Part shown: in pieces, positions 56,404 to 64,000 of the stretch
Position numbering within the stretch: the first letter of the stretch is position 1
How the letters are laid out: each line of letters starts with the position of its first letter
From: Pleurodeles waltl
Taxonomy: Eukaryota > Chordata > Amphibia > Caudata > Salamandridae
Direction of reading: 5' to 3'
Assembly: GCF_031143425.1 (NCBI RefSeq)
Contig: NC_090443.1
Location: 1,059,012,423-1,059,076,422, forward strand
DNA: 64,000 nt
Position numbers and translations under genes: made by a program
Notes under the pieces: generated by a model
Told to the model about the DNA's origin: nothing
What the model saw: the letters and a program-made list of their open reading frames with translations, nothing else
Database searches by the model: none

Positions 56404-59061
56404 CTAACCTTGGCCAGTTGAGACTTTATTGTCTAAGTGGTGATAAGTAGAGAGTAGCTCTGCAATAGACTGGTTACTCCCTTTATCATCCACTATATGG
56501 TAACTTCCCTGTAGGGATGTAAACCACCCTGTTTGAAGTTTTTTAGCTAAGCAACAATGTGAAGATGTATTTTCAGAGTTTCTATCAGTAAGTTTTAGTT
56601 TAGAGCAGTGGGAATTGTCCACTGAACCTATTTGTAGTGATGGAAATGCCAGACAGGGATGCTGTCTCAGAAAAGCCATAGCTGGGCAAAAACTTTGTCC
56701 ATATGGCTGGAAGAGAGAACAGGGATGCTGTTTCTCTTGGGTTGGAGCAGGGCAGGGATGCTGTCCTATCAGCTCCACACTAGGGCAGGGATGCTGTCCT
56801 AAGTGTTGTGAGGCAGTGCAGAGTTTCTGCACTAAAGTTTCTCTGGGAGGGTTGGAGGGATGCTCCATGTTAACTAAAATGGTGCTCTTTTTCTCACCAA
56901 TGTTAGTTATCCCACAGAGAGGTACTTCCACCTCAGGGAGTCCAGCTTTGCCAGCTGATGATTCCCTTGGAACAGGTGCCACCCCAGGAGAGGTTTCTCC
57001 CACCACAGGAATAGTATCCTGAATGGTAGGGTGGTTAGGGGATACTGTGATACCCTTTTTACCTGTTGATGGAGAGGGATCCTGAGTTTTCAGGCCTTCT
57101 CTCCTTTGCTTTTTCATTTCACTTGAAATGAGAGGGAACAATTCCTCAGGGATGCCCAGCATGGCTGCATGGGCATAAAACTCTACATCAGCCCAACCTG
57201 AGGCCTCTAGGTCATTACCTAAGAGACAGTCTACAGGTAAGCTAGGTGATACCACCACCTGCTTAGGGCCAGTAACTCCACCCCAACTAAACTGAATTAT
57301 AGCTAAGGGAAGAAACTTAGTGGAGTTATGGACATCAATAATCTTATACTGTTGTCCAATGATGTGTTGTTCAGGAGGCACTAGGTTTTCAGTCACCAAA
57401 GTGAAACTGGCACCTGTGTCCCTGTAGGCCAAGGCCTCAACACCATTTATTGAAACTGTCTGCCTGTACTTATCCATTGTAAGGGGACAAGCAGCCAGTG
57501 TGGCAAGGCCAATGCCACTAGGTGTGACAGAAACTGTCTTGGGACTGATGACATCAGTTTTCACTATGGACCCATAAGTGAACCCAACTACACCCTTTGC
57601 TTGACTGTTGCCAGCAGTCCCACCACTAGTACCACTACTGCTAGGGGCACTAGAGCTTGATGTATTAGTGGTGGTAGGCTCAGGGGGTTTACCTGGACAG
57701 GACTTATCCCCTGGCCTATGGCCTCTGTTTTTACACACAAAGCACCAAGGCTTTTTAATGTGTGCAGGTTGGGAAGAAGAGGAAGAATTTGTTTTATCCC
57801 CACCCTCTGAAGAGTGTTTAAGATTTGAAGTGGGATCTTTGGTTTTACCCTTATCCCCATGCTTATCTTGAGATTTTTCACCATCTTTCTTCTTATTGCC
57901 ATCTTTGTCACCCCCTGTATGAACTTTTCTGTTCACCCTTGTTCTGACCCATTTGTCTGCCTTCTTTCCCAATTCTTGGGGAGAGGTCAGATCAGAGTCT
58001 ACCAGGTACTGGTGCAACAAATCAGACACACAATTATTAAGTATATGCTCTCTCAGGATTGTGTTATACAGGCTTTCATAATCAGTAACTTTAATGCCAT
58101 GTAACCACCCCTCCAAGGCCTTCACTGCCTGGTCAATGAAATCAACCCAGTCTTGTGAAGACTCCTTTTTGGTCTCTCTGAACTTTATCCTGTACTGTTC
58201 AGTGGTTAAGCCATAACCATCCAGGAGTGCATTCTTAAGAACTGTAAAATTATTGGCATCATTTTCTTTCACAGTAAGGAGCCTATCCCTACCTTTTCCA
58301 CTAAATGATAGCCATAGGATAGCAGCCCACTGCTTTTGAGGGACATCCTGTACAGCACAGGCCCTCTCAAGTGCAGCAAACCACTTGTTAATGTCATCCC
58401 CCTCCTTATAAGGGGGAACTATCTTGTGCAGATTCCTGGAATCATGCTCTTTTGCAGGATGACTATGGGGAATACTGCTGCTGCCACCATGGGTATCTAA
58501 ACCCAACTTTTGTCTTTCCTTCTCTAATTCTAAAGACTGTCTATCCAAATCCAGCTGTTGCTTCTTGAGCTTCAGTCTGGTTTGTTCCACTCTCAATCTA
58601 TTGAGCTCCCTTTCTAACAATCTGTCATCAGGGTGGGTGGGAGGGACATTTCTAGATACAGAGGTATGATGGGAATGAACAGAAGGAGACCTGTCCCTTA
58701 CAGAGGGCACCCTAACAGCTTGGCTACCAGTATAATGTGAGAGCACACCATCAGTATGGTGTGATTCAACCTCTGTACCAACTATGCTAGACTGTCTAGT
58801 AATGGGCAGGCTGAGAAGTTTCTTTCCTGAACCTTTTCCTGGGGGAGTCCCTGGATCAGATTGAGAACCATTAGCTACTTTTTCACCAGATTGGGCACTT
58901 ATGGCCTTATCCTGTACTCTAAGCATATTAATTAACAGTTCTAAGGAAGGATTCTTCCCTACACTCAAACCTCTCTCTATGCAGAGACTCCTTGCTCCTT
59001 TCCAGCTAAGGTGATCATATGCAAGTTTGGACAGTTCAACATTTTTTCCTGTGCCAGACAT
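56404..59061 (-). CDS. gag: Gag-protease polyprotein, unit 10, full length (885 aa)
   Basis: This is the rightmost gag, full length, DTG protease, Ile323 shared with unit 9. Private Tyr854 lies in the tail. In element sense it is the first copy of the array, directly downstream of the outermost 5' LTR (LTR11). Confidence 0.92.
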   Translation of the reverse strand: MSGTGKNVELSKLAYDHLSWKGARSLCIERGLSVGKNPSLELLINMLRVQDKAISAQSGEKVANGSQSDPGTPPGKGSGKKLLSLPITRQSSIVGTEVESHHTDGVLSHYTGSQAVRVPSVRDRSPSVHSHHTSVSRNVPPTHPDDRLLERELNRLRVEQTRLKLKKQQLDLDRQSLELEKERQKLGLDTHGGSSSIPHSHPAKEHDSRNLHKIVPPYKEGDDINKWFAALERACAVQDVPQKQWAAILWLSFSGKGRDRLLTVKENDANNFTVLKNALLDGYGLTTEQYRIKFRETKKESSQDWVDFIDQAVKALEGWLHGIKVTDYESLYNTILREHILNNCVSDLLHQYLVDSDLTSPQELGKKADKWVRTRVNRKVHTGGDKDGNKKKDGEKSQDKHGDKGKTKDPTSNLKHSSEGGDKTNSSSSSQPAHIKKPWCFVCKNRGHRPGDKSCPGKPPEPTTTNTSSSSAPSSSGTSGGTAGNSQAKGVVGFTYGSIVKTDVISPKTVSVTPSGIGLATLAACPLTMDKYRQTVSINGVEALAYRDTGASFTLVTENLVPPEQHIIGQQYKIIDVHNSTKFLPLAIIQFSWGGVTGPKQVVVSPSLPVDCLLGNDLEASGWADVEFYAHAAMLGIPEELFPLISSEMKKQRREGLKTQDPSPSTGKKGITVSPNHPTIQDTIPVVGETSPGVAPVPRESSAGKAGLPEVEVPLCGITNIGEKKSTILVNMEHPSNPPRETLVQKLCTASQHLGQHPCPSVELIGQHPCPAPTQEKQHPCSLFQPYGQSFCPAMAFLRQHPCLAFPSLQIGSVDNSHCSKLKLTDRNSENTSSHCCLAKKLQTGWFTSLQGSYHIVDDKGSNQSIAELLSTYHHLDNKVSTGQG

Positions 59062-59330
59062 TTTTTAGAGAGAGTTAAAGTGATAGAAAAAGAAAAAAAG
59101 TTTTCAGAACTTTTTGGAAAGACAGAAAAAACTTTTTAAACTTTTAAGAACTTTTTGAAAGTTTTAGAAGTACTTTTCAGCACTAAGAAAAGAGTGAAAA
59201 AAGGAAATGCAAAACTTTTTGGCTATGTGTATATACACTGACCTTGTTTTGTATATTTTTCTCTTATGAAAAGTACAATGACAAGAGTGGTAAGTAGTCT
59301 CAAGCACTTATCCCACCACTGCACAACCAA

Positions 59331-62300
59331 TGTAGGAGGCTGGACTGGCTTGTAGTGAGTACCAAGGGGTACTTGCACCTTGCACCAGGCCCAGTTATCC
59401 CTTATTAGTGTATAGGGTGTCTAGCAGCTTAGGCTGATAGATAATGGTAGCTTAGCAGAGCAGCTTAGGCTGAACTAGGAGACGTGTGAAGCTACTACAG
59501 TACCACTTAGTGTCATATGCACAATATCATAAGAAAACACAATACACAGTTATACTAAAAATAAAGGGCCTTTATTTTTATGACAATATGCCAAAGTATC
59601 TTAGAGTGTACCCTCAGTGAGAGGATAGGAAATATACACAAGATATATATACACAATAGCAAAAATATGCAGTATAGTCTTAGAAAACAGTGCAAACAAT
59701 GTATAGTTACAATAGGATGCAATGGGGAAACATAGGGATAGGGGCAACACAAACCATATACTCCAAAAGTGGAATGCGAACCACGAATGGACCCCAAACC
59801 TATGTGACCTTGTAGAGGGTCGCTGGGACTATTAGAAAATAGTGAGAGTTAGAAAAATAACCCTCCCCAAGACCCTGAAAAGTGAGTGCAAAGTGCACTA
59901 AAGTTCCCCTAAGGACAAAAGAGTCGTGTTAGAGGAATAATGCAGGAAAGACACAAACCAGCAATGCAACAACTGTGGATTTTCAATCTAGGGTACCTGT
60001 GGAACAAGGGGACCAAGTCCAAAAGTCACAAGCAAGTCGGAGATGGGCAGATGCCCAGGAAATGCCAGCTGCGGGTGCAAAGAAGCTTCGACTGGACAGA
60101 AGAAGCGGAGGTTTCTGCAGGAATGAAAAGGGCTAGAGACTTCCCCTTTGGTGGACGGTTCCATCTCGCCTTGGAGAGTCGTGCAGAAGTGTTTCCCGCC
60201 GGAAGGACGCCAACAAGCCTTGCTACACGCAAATCGTTTGTTTGGCGTTTTTGGACGCTGCTGGGGCCCAGGAGGGACCAGGAGGTCGCAAATTTGACCT
60301 GCAGAGAGAGGGGACGTCGAGCAAGACAAAGAGCTCTCACTAAAGCAGGTAGCACCTGGAGAAGTGCCAGAAACAGGCACTACGAGGATGCGTGAAACGG
60401 TGCTCGCCGAAGTTGCACAAAGGAGTCCCACGTCGCCGGAGACCAACTTAGAAAGTCGTGCAAGGCCGGTTAGAGTGCCGTGGACCCAGGCTTGGCTGTG
60501 CACGAAGGATTTCCGCCGGAAGTGCACAGGGGCCGGAGTAGCTTGCAATGTCGCGGTTCCCAGCAATGCAGCCCAGCGAGGTGAGGCAAGGACTTACCTC
60601 CACCAAACTTGGGCTGAAGAGTCACTGGACTGTGCGGGTCACTTGGACAGAGTCGCTGGATTCGAGGGACCTCGTTCGTCGTGCTGAGAGGAGACCCAAG
60701 GGACCGGTGATGCAGCTTTTTGGTGCCTGCGGTTGCAGGGGGAAGATTCCGTCGACCCACGGGAGATTTCTTCGGAGCTTCTGGTGCAGAGAGGAGGCAG
60801 GCTACCCCCACAGCATGCACAAGCAGGAAAACAGTCGAGAAGGCGGCAGGATCAGCGTTACAGAGTTGCAGTAGTCGTCTTTGCTACTATGTTGCAGGTT
60901 TGCAGGCTTCCAGCGCGGTCAGCGGTCGTTTCCTTATCAGAAGGTGAAGAGAGAGATGCAGAGGAACTCGGCTGAGCTCATGCATTCGTTATCTAAAGTT
61001 TCCCCAGAGACAGAGACCCTAAATAGCCAGAAAAGAGGGTTTGGCTACCTAGGAGAGAGGAAAGGCTACTAACACCTGAAGGAGCCTATCAGCAGGAGTC
61101 TCTGACGTCACCTGGTGGCACTGGCCACTCAGAGCAGTCCAGTGTGCCAGCAGCACCTCTGTTTCCAAGATGGCAGAGGTCTGGAGCACACTGGAGGAGC
61201 TCTGGACACCTCCCAGGGGAGGTGCAGGTCAGGGGAGTGGTCACTCCCCTTTCCTTTGTCCAGTTTCGCGCCAGAGCAGGGGCTAAGGGGTCCCTGAACC
61301 GGTGTAGACTGGCTTATGCAGAATTGGGCACATCTGTGCCCAACAAAGCATTTCCAGAGGCTGGGGGAGGCTACTCCTCCCCTGCCTTCACACCATTTTC
61401 CAAAGGGAGAGGGTGTCACACCCTCTCTCAGAGGAAGTTCTTTGTTCTGCCATCCTGGGCCAGGCCTGGTTGGACCCCAGGAGGGCAGCTGCCTGTCTGA
61501 GGGGTTGGCAGCAGCAGCAGCTGCAGTGAAACCCCAGGAAGGGCAGTCTGGCAGTACCAGGGTCTGTGCTACAGACCACTGGGATCATGGAATTGTACCA
61601 ACAATGCCAGGATGGCATAGAGGGGGCAATTCCATGATCATAGACATGTTACATGGCCATATTCGGAGTTACCATGGTGAAGCTACATATAGGTAGTGAC
61701 CTACATGTAGTGCACGCGTGTAATGGTGTCCCCGCACTCACAAAGTTCAGTGAATTGGCTCTGAACAATGTGGGGGCACCTTGGCTAGTGCCAGGGTGCC
61801 CTCACACTAAGTAACTTTGCACCTAACCTTTACCAGGTAAAGGTTAGACATATAGGTGACTTATAAGTTACTTAAGTGCAGTGTAAAATGGCTGTGAAAT
61901 AACGTGGACGTTATTTCACTCAGGCTGCAGTGGCAGGCCTGTGTAAGAATTGTCAGAGCTCCCTATGGGTGGCAAAAGAAATGCTGCAGCCCATAGGGAT
62001 CTCCTGGAACCCCAATACCCTGGGTACCTCAGTACCATATACTAGGGAATTATAAGGGTGTTCCAGTAAGCCAATGTAAATTGGTAAAATTGGTCACTAG
62101 CCTGTTAGTGACAATTTGAAGTAATGAGAGAGCATAACCACTGAGGTTCTGGTTAGCAGAGCCTCAGTGAGACAGTTAGGCACCACACAGGGAACATATA
62201 CATGCACACCTATGAGCACTGGGGCCCTGTGTGACAGGGTCCCAGTGACACATACATATAGGCCACAAACCTATGAGCACTGGGGTCCTGACCAGCAGGA

Positions 62301-62474
62301 TCCCAGTGACACATAACAAACATACTGAAAACATAGTGTTTTCACTATGAGCACTGAGGCCTGGCTATCAGGCTCCCAGTGAGACAGTGAAAACAGTGAC
62401 AAACACTCTGACATACACTCAAAAACAGGCCAAAAGTGGGGGTAACAAGGCTAGAAAGAGACTACCTTCTCACA
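59331..62474 (-). repeat. LTR11 (3144 bp), outermost 5' LTR of the array
   Basis: It ends at the same CTTCTCACA as every other LTR, but is followed by foreign pol sequence instead of a polypurine tract. That fixes the LTR border to the base. CRE at 61103-61110, TTTCGCGCC at 61264-61272. One base is missing in a T-run near 60192. CCTACATGTAG near 61702 alters the 12-bp palindrome. Confidence 0.94.
59557..59579. promoter_or_regulatory. Variant palindromic poly(A) signal in LTR11
   Basis: The GTA centre is replaced, so arms AAAAATAAAGG (59557-59567) and CCTTTATTTTT (59569-59579) become 11 bp around one base. AATAAA remains on both strands. Confidence 0.55.
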
Positions 62475-62480
62475 GGCTTC
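62470..62480. other. Array/target junction
   Basis: The identical LTR end is followed by CAACCC in ten internal junctions and by GGCTTC here, so divergence starts at 62475. If this is an insertion, bases 62475-62479 (GGCTT) are the expected 5-bp target duplication and should reappear, in the same orientation, at the unseen left end. Confidence 0.65.
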
Positions 62481-64000
62481 AGCCCCTTTGAACTTCTTTT
62501 TGGACACCCTGTTAGGGGTGCACTCACACTTGTCAAGGAGGGTTGGGAACAACCTTTAAAAGCTCCAAAACAAGATATTGTGGACTATGTACTTGGCCTC
62601 AGATCAAGGATGGCTGAGTACATGAAAAAGGCCAGTAAAAACCTTCAGGCCAGCCAAGAGCTCCAAAAGCAATGGCATGACCAGAAGGCTGTTTTGGTTC
62701 AGTACCAACCAGGACAGAAAGTATGGGTCTTAGAGCCTGTCGCCCCAAGAGCACTCCAAGATAAATGGAGTGGACCCCACACAATTGTTGAGAAAAAGGG
62801 TGAAGTCACCTACTTAGTTGACTTAGGCACTGCCAGGAGTCCCCTTAGGGTGCTCCATGTCAATCGCCTGAAACCCTACTATGACAGGGCTGATCTCACC
62901 CTGCTCATGGCAACTGATGAGGGACAGGAAAAAGACAGTGATCCTCTACCTGATCTCTTCTCTTCCACAGAACAAGATGCTCTGGTGGAAGGGATAGTTT
63001 TGGCTGATTGTCTTACTTCTGAGCAGAAAGACCATTGCATAAATCTCCTTGATCAATTTTCTGAACTCTTCTCTACTGTGCCAGGTACCACTTCTTAGTG
63101 TGAGCACACTATAGATACTGGAGACAGCTTGCCTGTCAAAAGTAAAATCTATAGGCAGCCTGACCATGTCAGAGACTGCATAAAACAAGAGGTACATAAA
63201 ATGCTTGAACTAGGAGTGGTTGAGCACTCTGAAAGTCCATGGGCTTCTCCTGTGGTACTTGTACCAAAACCCCATTCCAAAGATGGAAAGAAGGAAATGC
63301 GGTTTTGAGTAGACTACAGAGGTCTCAACCAGGTAACCAAAACTGATGCTCACCCTATACCCAGGGCAGATGAGCTCATAGATACACTGGCATCTGCCAA
63401 GTATCTAAGCACTTTTGATTTGACTGCAGGGTATTGGCTGATCAAATTATCAGAAGATGCTAAACCTAAAACTGCATTTTCAACCATTGGAGGCCATTAC
63501 CAGTTCACAGTAATGCCTTTTGGATTGAAAAATGCACCTGCTACTTTTCAGAGGTTGGTGAACACAGTCCTGCAAGGGCTGGAAGCTTTCAGTGCAGCAT
63601 ATCTGGACGATATAGCTGTCTTTAGCTCCAGCTAGGATGATCACCTGGTCCACCTATGGAAAATTTTGGAGGCCCTGCAAAAGGCAGGCCTCACTATCAA
63701 GGCTTCAAAGTGCCAGATAGGGCAGGGTAAGGTGGTTTATCTGGGACACCTTGTTGGTGGGGAACAGATTGCACCAATTCAGGGGAAAATCCAAACAATT
63801 ATCGATTGGGTTCCCCCTACTACACAGACTCAGGTGAGAGCCTTCCTAGGCCTCACTGGGTATTACAGGAGGTTCATTAAGAACTATGGCTCCATTGCAG
63901 CCCCTCTTAATGACCTCACTTCCAAGAAAATGCCTAAAAAGGTATTATGGACAGCAAACTGTCAGAAAGCTTTTAAGGAGCTGAAGCAGGCCATGTGCTC
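62475..64000 (+). pseudogene. pol: Gmr1-like Ty3/gypsy pol fragment: integrase C-terminus then reverse transcriptase, three stops
   Basis: One frame runs from 62475 to the window end. It begins at GFSPFELLFG (end of the integrase core region). A GPY/F module follows (KWSGPH from 62763, RLKPYY to 62882), then reverse transcriptase: FDL with the first catalytic Asp at 63417-63419, MPFGLKNAPATFQ near 63513, YLDD at 63600-63611, FLGLTGYYRRFI at 63843-63878, and the start of the connection/RNase H part. Stops at 63096-63098 (TAG), 63306-63308 (TGA) and 63633-63635 (TAG) make it dead, yet no frameshift was seen. Integrase before RT is the reverse of the usual Ty3/gypsy order and fits Gmr1-like elements. 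It lies opposite in strand to the array. The integrase catalytic core is missing here and would lie beyond the far end of the array if the array is an insertion. Confidence 0.88.

Larger units (their letters stand above)
1..62474 (-). mobile_element. Tandem array of ten gag-only Ty3/gypsy-type elements sharing LTRs
   Basis: The same landmark recurs at 84, 6186, 12291, 18394, 24497, 30603, 36707, 42810, 48912, 55013 and 61115, so the period is 6101-6106 bp. Internal regions lie at 1444-4400, 7546-10505, 13651-16608, 19754-22711, 25857-28817, 31963-34921, 38067-41024, 44170-47127, 50272-53228 and 56374-59330. Each pair is separated by one LTR, not two. Internal lengths differ only through a C-homopolymer (9-13) and a single 1-bp deletion in unit 3. 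The units carry private substitutions, so they are not a copied assembly segment, although the exact copy number could still be mis-assembled. The left end of the array lies outside the window. Shared single LTRs point to unequal LTR-LTR recombination or insertion of a multimer (inference). Confidence 0.93.

Noticed and set aside
62436..62474. Apparent N-terminus of the pol frame inside LTR11
   Set aside because: These codons are LTR sequence read through by chance; real pol begins at 62475.
1..62474. Envelope gene or host gene carried by the array
   Set aside because: No internal region has space beyond leader, gag-protease and polypurine tract, and no signal peptide plus membrane anchor was seen in the major frame.

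Overview
The window looks like animal nuclear DNA from a very large, retrotransposon-rich genome. Nothing in it is a host gene. The Ty3/gypsy type (SCAN-like Gag, integrase placed before reverse transcriptase) and the overall look of the long terminal repeats suggest a salamander, possibly a newt such as Pleurodeles. That host call is inference from recollection and was not tested.

Bases 1-62474 are one head-to-tail array of about 6.1 kb units, with periods of 6101-6106 bp. Each unit is one LTR (3144-3145 bp) plus one internal region (2957-2961 bp), all reading on the minus strand. Neighbouring internal regions share a single LTR, giving LTR-int-LTR-int and so on: ten internal regions and eleven LTRs, with LTR1 cut by the window edge. 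Each internal region holds, in minus-strand order, a candidate primer-binding site, a 269-nt leader, one 885-codon Gag-protease reading frame, and a G-run polypurine tract touching the next LTR. There is no room for reverse transcriptase, RNase H or integrase. This is a gag-only, non-autonomous LTR retrotransposon (TR-GAG-like) that has become a tandem macrosatellite-like array. Seven of ten gag frames (units 4-10) are open at full length. The three leftmost are broken, each by a different change (two TGA stops and one 1-bp deletion).

The LTR is longer than the internal region. Read in element direction it begins with a U3 of about 1.25 kb packed with short, mostly perfect hairpins. Next come a CRE/YY1/E2F motif cluster, a CpG-rich segment of about 0.9 kb, and a palindromic double poly(A) signal about 240 bp before the LTR end.

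At 62475 the array stops exactly at an LTR end and runs into plus-strand pol of another Ty3/gypsy element: integrase C-terminus with GPY/F module, then reverse transcriptase with YLDD, continuing off the window. The integrase-before-RT order is that of Gmr1-like elements. This pol carries three in-frame stops and is dead. The simplest reading is that the array's founder inserted into the integrase region of an older Gmr1-like copy. The gag-only element must borrow RT and integrase in trans, and a Gmr1-like autonomous relative is a reasonable candidate donor.
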